Program-made: the position numbers and the translations under genes | Shown here: positions 1 to 10,450 of the stretch, one piece after another | Numbering within the stretch: position 1 is the stretch's first letter | How the letters are laid out: the number at the start of each line of letters is the position of its first letter | Assembly: GCA_024138025.1 (NCBI GenBank) | Contig: JAMXBD010000014.1 | Span: 930,001 to 994,000, forward strand | Source: Combretum micranthum | Taxonomy: Eukaryota; Streptophyta; Magnoliopsida; Myrtales; Combretaceae | Direction: 5' to 3' | Length of the DNA: 64,000 nt | The notes under the pieces: model-generated | What the model was told of the DNA's origin: nothing | The model's input: the letters and a program-made list of their open reading frames with translations, nothing else | The model's database searches: none

Positions 1-77
1 TGAAAGGGTAAAAATAAAAGGAAAAGGAAAAAAGTCGGTCCATATGATAACATTTCTGTGAGCATATTCAAAAGAAA

Positions 78-698
78 TCATTTACCTTGGAAAAAGATTA
101 TCACGAAGAAAATGACTGTGATGAGCATAGCAGCTACAGTACTGGCCGATGATGATGATGATCCATTTTCTGCTCTAGCCTTCTTAAGTGCTTTCATTCT
201 TTCATTCCTTGCACGCTTTCTCATAGCATTCTCTGCAATGTCCTTGACCAACCTTCGATCTGCAGCATCTAGTAATGGACCTTTTGGTGGTCTCGGAGGC
301 TTTGAAGGCTTTCGTGAGCTTGTGTTTTGGCTTTTTCCCTTTCCATACTTGCTCAAAACACCCCTCTCTACTTTACTAGTGTTATCCCTTGAACTTCTGT
401 CTACCAATACCTTTATTTCATCAGTACTTCCAGAAGCAGTGCTACAAGATTCACCACTATAGTCATCTTTTCCATCAAATCTCAAAACTCCACCAAACAT
501 TCTTTTAAGGCTTTTCTTCTTCTCTTCATTGCCTAAAATAGGCTCTTTAGCTGTGTCTTCTTCACCTGTACCACAGCCCTTTTCAAGATCTACTTCAAGT
601 TCACTGCCTCTTGATTTCAAGTCATCCATGTTGGAAAAAACATACACAAACACCAATCCTCTGTGATCTTGTGTAAGATTCCAAGCTTTTCTCCACAT
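78..698 (-). CDS. small single-pass membrane protein of a plant-specific family, 3' end possibly beyond window
   Basis: The protein is hydrophilic and charged, with a proline/lysine stretch (KPSKPPRPPKGP), then a helical Arg/Lys/Ala segment, a serine run and one C-terminal hydrophobic segment of about 17 residues (AAMLITVIFFVIIFF). This fits a tail-anchored or single-pass membrane protein. I recognise the layout from uncharacterised plant proteins but know no function. The first ATG in the inferred mRNA is at 698 (206 aa). A second in-frame ATG at 629 has better context (A at -3, G at +4) and begins MDDLKSRG, giving 183 aa. The reading frame stops at 78-80, but the last codons contain CAAG|GTAAAT, a good splice donor, so the gene may continue into an exon outside the window. 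An acceptor-like CAG just before exon sequence at about 722 marks a 5'UTR intron. The reading frame is intact, unlike the neighbouring repeats. Confidence 0.75.
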   Translation of the reverse strand: MWRKAWNLTQDHRGLVFVYVFSNMDDLKSRGSELEVDLEKGCGTGEEDTAKEPILGNEEKKKSLKRMFGGVLRFDGKDDYSGESCSTASGSTDEIKVLVDRSSRDNTSKVERGVLSKYGKGKSQNTSSRKPSKPPRPPKGPLLDAADRRLVKDIAENAMRKRARNERMKALKKARAENGSSSSSASTVAAMLITVIFFVIIFFQGK

Positions 699-721
699 AC
701 GTATATGAACCAAAACCCTGT

Positions 722-1615
722 TATAAAAAGGTTTCCAATCTTACATAAATTTTGGCACTCTCTTGTCCCTCTAAGGAGCAGTGCATTTCCACCGTGCTAC
801 TAATTCTTTTACTTGCTTTGCTATTTTGACAAAGCCCCGTGAGAAAAGTTACGGGACATATAAAAAAAGAAGTATGCGGAATTTATTTCATTCTTTAACC
901 CGATTATATTAGGACATGCGTCAATAATACTATCACCCTAAGACGACCCCCTCAAATCAGAAGGTTGGATAATCAATGCTTCTTTGACCAATTCTTTAAT
1001 GACTATCTGCTTAAGGCAATAATAATGAACCAACTTGAGTGCGAAGTAAGCATATTATCACAACCACCATAGCAGAGCTAGTTTTTCGTCAAATTCCCCC
1101 GCAAATGTTCACAACTTTCTGATTATGATCTGAAAAAGTTGAACAAGAAATACCAAAAGAAGGGGAAAAAGGACAAAAACAAAAAGACAACATATCATTA
1201 TTATTATCAAATTTTCTTTACACATACGTGGTTATATGTACATAAAAGTATTACAAACAAATGATAATCTTCTTTCCAAATCAAACATGTTAAACACCAA
1301 ATTTAATAATATAAATTACAAACAAGAGATTATAATGAACTTAATAAACCCCAATGGCCATTACAAAAAGCAATGCAGCTTACAATATACAAACTTTACA
1401 GCAGGAAGCTGGAGAAACCATGAATTCTCTGGAACCAAACAACAAAACACAAACTTTACAACAGAAAGTTGAAGAAACCATGAAATTCTCTGAAACCCAT
1501 CAACAAAATGCAAACTTCCTTTGGTTTCATGAAATCATAATCTCAAAGACCCGAAATTTTAATACCAAAAAATATAAAAAGGAAAAAAGAAAAAAAAAAA
1601 GAAGGAGAACGTACC
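722..1615 (-). other. 5'UTR intron of the membrane-protein gene
   Basis: On the minus strand a 5'UTR exon ends GTGTGAAAG|GTACGTTC at about 1616. An acceptor with a pyrimidine-rich lead-in ends at about 722 (ataacag). The interval has no coding potential on either strand. It holds the 60-bp tandem repeat listed separately. Inferred from splice signals only. Confidence 0.5.
1390..1520. repeat. 60-bp tandem repeat, two copies plus a stub
   Basis: The words caaactttaca, gaaaccatgaa and ttctctg recur with a 60-bp period: copy 1 at 1390-1449, copy 2 at 1450-1510, then a short third start. It lies within the 5'UTR intron of the flanking gene. Short plus-strand ORFs across it are by-products of the repeat. 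Confidence 0.8.
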
Positions 1616-1699
1616 TTTCACACCTAAAATGGAGGGTTATGTGGAGAAATGAATAATTCGAAATGCAAAATTTGAATGGAAGAAAATGGGTGGTTACTG

Positions 1700-2213
1700 T
1701 TTTTGTCTGGCAGCTGTTCAGCTTGCGAAATTATTATTTTTTTAATGTTAAATAAATATTTGCTTACGTTATTTTACAGTAAAAGATTTATCCAAATAAG
1801 GAAAAAATAATTTACTAAGAAAAGAATATTCGAAAGTTGTGTCGTTTTGTTTCTGATGTTCATGGAGAGGATGAGGATGATCTCGGCTCAAGAGCCCAAC
1901 CTACTGGGTGCAACGGCCCGGTGGCGCTTGTGTCGTGTTGTCCTGTCCCCCGCCTGCAATCTCATTCGGTTATTAAACACCATTATCTAAAAGTAAATGG
2001 TGTCCCTTAGCACTGTTCAGCTTCCGCTGTTTCTTTTTTTCCCCCTTTAACCTGCTCTTATAAGTTTATTAAATGGCTAGAATTTATATATAACTATTAT
2101 TAAATTATTAAAATATCTATTATATTAATTCTTTTCATCATTTTGCTGGTCAAAATGATAGCCGAATAATAGACTGAATGATTTCACCAATAATATCATA
2201 GAAGTTCTATTTA
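1700..2213. other. upstream region of the membrane-protein gene, no gene seen
   Basis: AT-rich sequence with one GC-richer patch near 1870-1960. It probably includes the promoter of the minus-strand gene, but I cannot place a core element with confidence. Confidence 0.4.
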
Positions 2214-3222
2214 AGGGTGTTCACAATAGAACTGAGCGGGTAACCTTCTTGTACAAGAAACCCATCCAAATCCTACTCGATCGAGTAGATTCTGTGGGTG
2301 TTAAGGAACAATGAATAGGTTCCAAGCATAAAATTTTTTAAACCTACTCTTATAGGATAGGATATAGGCATAGGCTTTTCATACTTTATACCCATCCTGA
2401 AACCTGTACTTTCTTGAATATAAGGTACAAGGTCCTAAGTATCATGTACCTATCCTACAAGAATTGTATAAAATAATATTAAATTATCAATAATAAAATA
2501 ATACTTTTTATTTCTAATAATTTTTTTAACATCAATATTATTTAAGATAGTGACACTTCTTCGTTGTTTTTACTATTTATTTTTTAACAGTGCTACAATC
2601 CTTTAATTATCCTCAACCTAAAAAATATTTTATGTATTATCCATGGATAATTAAATTAATATGCAAATCTTTTAATAAATTTTTGGTACATTTATATTCA
2701 TTCTTTTACAATTTTTATTATTTTCTCTCTTTCTTTTTCCTTTAAAAGAAATTGCCTTCTTATATGGATACAATGTTGATATTTTCCCCATATCGCTACT
2801 TTTATATTTTTTTTTAATTTTTATTTTATTATTTCACATCCGTAAAATTTAAAGTTACCCAATTTTTTCTAATACTATTGTATACCGAAATGATTTATTA
2901 TTAATATAAATCAGAGCAATGATAGTACGAGATTATGAGTAGAAAAAAAGTACATCAAAATTCTTCAATTGATATGCAAAAGCAATTAGTGATAGTATCG
3001 ATATTGAATAACATTTAAGTTTCTTTCCACATTTTAAAAGTAATTTTACTCTAATACAAGTTCCATAGAGTACCATGTATCCTGTAGGTTTTACAGGGTA
3101 TAGGTTAGGTATAAAATGGTACATGATAGGTTTCGGGTACAAAATTTTGTACCATGTACCATATAGGGTAAGGCATGGGTAGTGTGTTATACCCCACCCA
3201 TCATGTACCCGCTTACCCCTAA
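2214..3222. mobile_element. probable non-autonomous DNA element, hAT-like
   Basis: The ends resemble hAT MITE termini (taagggtgttcac at the left, tacccctaa at the right). Inverted words related to GGTACATGATAGG occur near both ends (about 2395-2455 and 3060-3180). No matching 8-bp target duplication was found, so the borders are approximate. No coding capacity. Confidence 0.35.
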
Positions 3223-3671
3223 TTCACGGTATAACATTGTTTGGGAATAATAAATCTCTGGAAAACCATAATAGAGTACAATTTTCGATCCATAAAAGTT
3301 TGGTGCTAGACAATCTTCATTTTGTCTCGTTTTTTATATTTTTTTTCTATACTTGTATTTGGTTCATTAACTTCTTTACAAGTGCCATTATATGTTGAAT
3401 TTTAATTATGTTAATCATAGATTTTCCACCAATGATATAATCTCCATTGAACAAAGTTATAGCTATAGGATAGGATCAATCACAAAATGTTAATTAAAAT
3501 ATATACAAATGGGCAATAATTGAAATGATGATTTTTAAAGAAGTGACATAACTAATCACAAAATGTATAAATGAATTTATTAAATTATTGGCTTAAAAAA
3601 AACATAACTTAAAATTGCACATTTTATTCATTAAAGCAAGTTGAATTTAAGATTGAAACTGATTACACTTA
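3223..3671. other. AT-rich intergenic DNA, nothing recognised
   Basis: No open frame, repeat or RNA gene that I can support. Confidence 0.4.
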
Positions 3672-4018
3672 TGTTACGTTCGGTAGGCAGGAATCGCTCA
3701 GAATGGAAAGGATTAGAATAAAAGGAATGGAATAGAGGTGGAATGATAAATTCATTTCTTTGTTTTGATACATTTTGGAATGGAATGGGATGGGATTGGC
3801 ATGTTATTTGTCAAAAATATCCTTAGTAATTAATATAAATGATAAATTAAGTAAGAGGATAAAAAAGTAATTTAATATTAATTATTTATGAGAAAGGAAC
3901 GGATCGTGATTCCGCCTTCTTAAGAGCGGCTTTTAAAACGCAACCAAACATAGGAGTAAGAATGGAACCTGGAATCGCAATTCCATTCTGGGTTCATTCT
4001 TGCATACCAAACATGAAA
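3672..4018. mobile_element. MITE of about 345 bp with imperfect inverted ends
   Basis: The left end (ACGTTCGGTAGGCAGGAATC) and the complement of the right end (ATGTTTGGTATGCAAGAATG) are related inverted sequences. The interior has GGAATGGAATGGGATGGGATTGG-like runs typical of small non-autonomous plant elements. No clear target duplication, so the superfamily is not assigned. Confidence 0.5.
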
Positions 4019-4054
4019 CTATGATGCTCATTTTGACGAGATACAAGTCCAACT

Positions 4055-4642
4055 TAGTTGTTAATAGGCTTTACTTAAGTATGGCCCAATAGGCCTAACA
4101 CTAGCAAAATGGACCAGCAATAGGTGATGATCGTACCAAAATAGTTATTTATTTATAAGTGATAATCATACCATAACAGAAGCCTACAAAATATTGTTTG
4201 TTCACATGGTATATCTCAATAGAGGGAAATAAGGAGAGTATGGACTCTTTGTTAGTAGCTCACCTAAACTTAAGGTAGTAGCAGTGTCCATTCGAGGAGA
4301 GTAGTTGGATAGGTGGAAATCTACATCTTTAGAGCACCCCGGGGAAGTGTTAACTACCTTCGTAGAGATATAGCAAACTAAGGAGGTATAAGGTACCTTG
4401 AAGGAAACTTAGGGAACCAAGGAGATGTTCTCATCAGTGAAGGAGTTCAAATGAAGAGGATCTCGATCTATATGCTTAAGTGGTTGGAAGGAGATTGGGC
4501 TTTAACCAGAGGAATGGCTAAGGCCTATGAGCCAAGGTAGTCTAAGGCACGTAACGGGATTCAATGACCTTATTGTTGGTCCATTTTGCTAGTGATGGAC
4601 CTATTGGGCCATGATCAAAATAAAGTCTATTAGCAACATTTT
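4055..4642. mobile_element. foldback element with arms of about 72 bp
   Basis: The left arm (4055-4125) and the reverse complement of the right arm (4567-4642) share most bases, including ggcccaatagg and cactagcaaaatggacca. The arms flank about 440 bp of non-coding DNA. This is a long-inverted-repeat non-autonomous DNA element; the superfamily is unknown. Confidence 0.6.
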
Positions 4643-5399
4643 GTTTAAATATGCCTTGATGAATGATGTTGAGTGAATATGATTTAGTGATGTGATTTTG
4701 ATTGCATATGAATTCTCACACCTTGTTACTCGAGTGTCTATTATAAACTTTGTTGGCTAACCCATGATGATTTAATTATATACTTGAATTAATTGTTGGC
4801 AATCCATGATGCATAGCATAGATTCTTACAATGTCCGAAGGTTGTACTATTATACAATAAATAAAAGTAGACTAGTGTTTGTTGATATTGCTTTGCCATC
4901 TATGAATTAAAACACCCAAGGAATGCCTCACACTTGAGAAAGCACATTTTTCATTTATCATTTTAGGTCTTGTAAGTGCTATGGACTTAAGGTTACATTT
5001 AATGTATCATAAACTAAAGTTTGAACAACAATTAAGGTATTTGAATGTACTTAAGAGAAACAATTATTGTTAGACAATTAGTTTTAAGACTACATTTAAA
5101 GTATCTTGAAGTGGGGTTGTGATCAAGGTCTTACAACAAAAGAAGTGATTGCTATTGGACGAGTCAAACATTGATCGTATTTTTTATCCCTAGCCCAAGC
5201 TCAATGGAGGATGATGCTCTAGACTTCGTCTTAGTTACTAAAATATCATGTGTGATGTTTACATTGCACATGCTTCTTTATGTATGGCATATGGACGATG
5301 ACTTACAAGGAACTTATTTTTTATGTAGTGACAAAAATATTACACTCCTATCCTACTGAGTTACAGTTTTGCTCATTCTCAATAGAATGCTTTTGCAGC
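4643..5399. other. intergenic DNA, nothing recognised
   Basis: AT-rich and without a supported gene. It abuts the TAATC target site of the nested LTR block. Confidence 0.4.
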
Positions 5400-6085
5400 T
5401 AATCTATAAGCTCCTGGATTTTATGCTACAGTTTATGTTTAAACCCTAAACCGGAAGTCAACTGAAAACCCTAAAGTCAACAAATCTATATCAAACCCTA
5501 GTAGATTTAGATCCGGTAATCCTGCAATCTTGCGCTCTTAACCCCTAAACAACGGAATTGAAATAATTGTGGATAATAGTTCATAATAATATAAGAAAGC
5601 TTAAAAATATCATATTCGTTAATTTTTAGTGTATTTCGGATCTAAATAGGATCAATTTTTGAAAACCATGCTTCGGTACATCGAACGATAAAAATATTCC
5701 GATAAAAATACAAGGATTTTGAAGATATCAGTTTTATAATTTTTCAATATCTAAAAATATCATATATAGCTTAATTACGCGTATTTTCTTTACTACCGAT
5801 ATTAATTTGTCTTATCTACTATTCATTACTATTCACCTATTTCTACTTTTTTACACTTATTCGTACACTCTATCATACTTATTCCTTACTTTTTACTTTT
5901 CTCATACATCTTCATTCACATCATACATTACAAATTATTACTTTTTATTAACAAAATTACAAAACAAATCAAATCTCACTCTCTCTCTCTCTCTCCATCA
6001 TGCCGGCTACCCCCATACACACACACAAAATTATTTTTTTCTTTTTCAATTTATTTAATTCATACAATTTGCCCTCTACAAAACT

Positions 6086-6096
6086 CTATAAATACC
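6086..6096 (+). promoter_or_regulatory. TATA box of the outer LTR
   Basis: CTATAAATACC followed by a CT-rich leader. The equivalent site occurs on the opposite strand in the inner copy at 11030-11040. Confidence 0.55.
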
Positions 6097-8210
6097 CATC
6101 TCCCTCTATTTCTTTCATACACTCATTTACTATACCAAAACCCTCCCAAAATTATCTCTCAACTTTTCTCTCTATAATCTCTTCTCATTTTCCCATATCT
6201 CTATCATTTCCATACCAAAACAACCTCCCTTGTTTCTACATTCCATACTTCTAATTTAGGTAAAACTCTTCCCTATCTTTTCTTACCATGTCATGTAACT
6301 TAACATGACTATGATGTATATTTCTTAAACATTTAAATGTTATGGAAGCAACACTATGTTTAAGTTTTGTTTTTGTTCATGAATAAATATCATCTTATTA
6401 TTATGTTGTCTTACTATTTTTATATTGTTACATGTTATTATTATTGTTCTAATATAAGTTCTATATAATATTATCTATATTTATGTATATGTATTTATAG
6501 ATATTTCTTAGAGCATATAAGCTCACTGACATAACTGTTATTTAGTTATTATGTTTTGCAATTTATTTATTTATTCCATGCTTTAATATTAAGACTAGTC
6601 TTTCAATCTTAGAATTGTCTTTATTGAGTCAAAGCAATTTTCTTAATTCTTCTGTTTTTCTTTTTAGACTTACCCTTATCTAAATCTGGAAGTCTTGATT
6701 CAAGCTAAGACTTCCAATACTTGATATTTATTTCTTGTTCATCCTTATATTTTTCATTTTTCTTATTATTATTATTATTGTCGTGTTACTAGCTACATAC
6801 TCATTATTCATGCATGATCATATTGATTGTTGTCTTAATAGAAGCAAAATGTTATTTCTTAAAATAAAAGAAAACAAGCTCAGCTCACTTTGAAAATGTA
6901 GTTTTACCACTTAGGAAAAGTTTCATTAAGATTTAGAATTTTATTTTTCAAAAGATTTTTAACAAAAATCACCATAGATTCTAGTATTGTTAACATACAA
7001 GGTCTTTACAAAAAGTAACTAAGGAACTTTTTTTCTTTCAAAACTACCATTAAAGACCTTAAGGTTGATAATACTTTTCTATGAGAAATTTTCTTAAAAA
7101 TTTGATTATAATAATCCTTACTAACATTTTTAGTAAGTATAAAGACCAACACAAATTTTCCAAAATAAGCTAAAAATCAACTCACCAAGTAAAGTATTGT
7201 TGGTCCTAAATAATAATCAAGAAGGGGGGTTAAATTGATTATTCATAAAAATTATAATTTTTGCCTTTTAAAAATTATTCCTCTTCGGTTTTAAATATGA
7301 GAACAATATAAATAATTAAATTGTAGAAATTAAAAAGATAGAGATTAGAGAATCAGGCAGCGATTTATAGTGGTTCCGTCTTATGCGTCAGTCCACTCTT
7401 CCAGATCCATGCCAAGAACACCGTTATCCTACGGGTTTGTTCTACTACATCCAATAAATTCAAATTACAAGATAGTGCAATCCTCTCTGCTCGATTCTCA
7501 CTACTATCCTCTAGCTACAATCAATCTACAGAGTCTAATCTTGTAATTGAACTATCAAGCTAAGAAAGCAACAATATGTTCCTTCAATTACCAAAAAAAA
7601 AAAAAAAAAGCAATTTTCGAGATATTATGAATATTCTAGGCAAAATAAAACTTTTGGGTTTTGTTTTGGGTTTTTTCTGTATATACTCGGTAAGAAAAGA
7701 GCTTCTTTTTTTGTGTGTGAATATTATCAGCTTTTATACTTCAATCTGCTGCATTTTCTCTCTGTCTTCTGTATAATATATTTTCTTATTCACGCTCCAA
7801 CGTTTAAACTAGATGAATAAACATTCCCAAAGATTTCGACTCAAAAAATCTGTAGATCCTTATCTTTATTTTTAAATTTGAACTTCAATCGATTGCTTTA
7901 AATAGATAAAAGATAAGTATATATATCATGCCCCAAAGAGTACTCTAAACACGACAGTCCACCATACTCGATCTTTAAACTCAAGTATGACAACCTTCGT
8001 CATTCCATGAGTTTAGACACCGGGTGTAAGGCTTACGTTCACTATGTAGGAGACCTTACTTTGAATCGAAATAGCTTAAGAAGACATACATAGCAATAAG
8101 AATATAAATCATAACGGTTATGACCAAGATTAATCTATTACAAAGATCTAAGGGGCATACACCCGTAAAAACATTAAGAGTCTTTAGGGTCCACAAAAGT
8201 CTCTTACAAC

Positions 8211-8233
8211 ATATATATATATATATATATATA
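8211..8233. repeat. (AT)n microsatellite
   Basis: Uninterrupted AT dinucleotides inside the inner LTR. Confidence 0.9.
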
Positions 8234-9468
8234 ATTAAGAAGATTTAACTAGAAGTCTATGCCTAACATCTAGGTCCCGACTTCTTCGAAAAGCTCCTTA
8301 AATTCCAAAAGATGTACTTAAGTGAAATGTGCCATTGGGGATAGCCATATATAATTGTACTGCAACAAGAAACTATAGGGGTATAAGCTTGCGAGCTTAG
8401 TGAGTCTCACTTCCAAATTAAATACTCCATCAAACAAATAGGGCAAGCAAGTTATACTAAACAATCATATGAAATGTACAAACATGTGAGCATATAATAC
8501 ATAAGACTTTCCGGGAATCCTACATTGAATGGATTTATGCCCCCATTCGAGGTTAGGTGTTTCAGGCCCACATGACCATAGATTTCAATTTTTCTATATT
8601 TAGTAGTCGTTTCAAGTGCCCACCCACTCGTTAATTATATAGTTGATTCCAGTGCCTACTCCACTTTCATTTAATTCAGGCGACCCCGCGCCAATAGCTG
8701 AGATTTTAGGCCAACTGGTTGCCTAACTATTATGTCTTTTTCCGACAAAGGTATAATAACAAATATAATGTGACTTAACATATGTTATGCATTGACAATT
8801 TAGTTATATGGTCATGGCATATTATTTAAGTGAATTGTAGGCGATCATAGAGATTTCAGACACTTCAATTCTATACTAAATCATACACATATTTATGACA
8901 ATTCCCATTTCGATATTCTTATCATCAATTTAACCAAGCAGGATTCACATGCGCATTCCAATTTTGTCTTGTCCTAAATCTAATGCCACTATCATACAGA
9001 CACAATCATAATCATGTAATTTAAAGAAAGTGAACTCACTTTGCCATGGCGCGAAATTCCTCTTAATCGTAATAATCCTTGGGAAGGTCTAGTCCATCTC
9101 CCAAGTCTCCTAACAGAAAAAAAAAAAAAACCTCCAATAAGTATTTCTATGAAGTTTAAATGAAACTTATAAATTCTATTCTAAAAAGTTCGTCAAAGTT
9201 CGCCTAAGCGAAAATTCCAACTTAAAATGGCCATAACTTGGTCATTTTAACTCAGAATTTCGCATATTATATATCGATTTCTACCTATTCAAAGAGTGCT
9301 ATCTATTTCTAAAGTATTTCCATCAAAAAAAGGTCATTTGGTTCATGAACTGTAGGGTACAAAATGTTATACAAGTTTCCCAACCCACAAATCAAATTCT
9401 AATTTCAATCCAAGCATCATTCACAAGTTTTGATAGATACTTAACTATCATATATCTTGAAAGACTCT

Positions 9469-9493
9469 ATATATATATATATATATATATATA
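9469..9493. repeat. (AT)n microsatellite
   Basis: Uninterrupted AT dinucleotides inside the inner LTR. Confidence 0.9.
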
Positions 9494-9784
9494 ACTCAAT
9501 ATCATGCATGATTCATGAGTTTTGATCAATCTATTTCTTCATGTACTTAGACAATGTTTTATGGGGTTTGAAAGACACTATTTTCTTAAGCTTTGTTTCT
9601 ACTAAGTATATTATATGTATATCCTTAATGATATTTGATAACAAGAATTCTTTTAGAAACTTTTGCTTTGCAAAACCTTTGAAATTACTTGACTTATGAA
9701 AACTAGTTTTATTTCTTGCAAAATCACACTTGTTTTTATCAAAATACAACCTTAATGATCTATATGCCTAATACCTTCATTATT

Positions 9785-10450
9785 TTATAAAATTATTCAT
9801 TTTGGAGCTGGAAAATAGATGTTTAAATAAGGGTTTTACCTAGTTATGAATTTTACAAAATTTTAAGAAATGAAAACATTGTTTGATCTATATTTTGAAA
9901 CATTTCCTTCTTTTAGGATTATACCTTGATAAAATTCACTTATCCTTGTCAAAATTAAGTCTTTATTACATGTATTCCCTAAGGCTTCTATTTTTCTATT
10001 AAAATCCTCATTTTAGCATTTGGAAATAGGTGTTCAAATGAGGGTCATTTCTAAATCCGAAATTTGAAATTTATGTTTGAGATTGTTTCTTGTGTAAAAC
10101 TCATTTAATCTTTCTAAAATTAAATCCTAATCAAACCTACTCCTTAAGGCTTCCATTTTTTTAATAAAACTCTTGTTTTAAGGTTGGAAAATAGGTGTTC
10201 ACATATCAACCTTTCCTTATTACGAATTTTAAGTTTGTTGTTGGGGTTGAGACAAGGTTCTAACTTATCTTTTGTAACTTTTCTTATTTTGAAGATATCT
10301 CTTAGTAAATCTAAGCTTTACTCCTCAAAACCATTTCTTTATGATTCCTATTCCTTAAGCCCTTCATATTTAATATAAAATACTCATTTTGGAGTTGGAA
10401 AATAGCTTTTCTAAATAGGGTTCTTTTTAGATCCGAATTTCCAAAAATCA
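9785..10450. repeat. four degenerate tandem copies of 165-213 bp
   Basis: The core attttgga(g)(c/t)tggaaaatag followed by tgttcaaat-like and agggttt words recurs at about 9795, 10008, 10173 and 10381. Between the cores are related strings such as ttaaaatcctcattttag and ccttaaggcttc. The array lies inside the inner LTR and accounts for part of its extra length. Confidence 0.65.

Noticed and set aside
61..78. A 36-bp intron ending near 61 in gene 1
   Set aside because: Shorter than plant spliceosomal introns allow; a real acceptor would lie outside the window.
5807..6254. Overlapping open frames in pyrimidine-rich DNA
   Set aside because: They come from the CT-rich leader of the outer LTR; composition is low-complexity and there is no domain.
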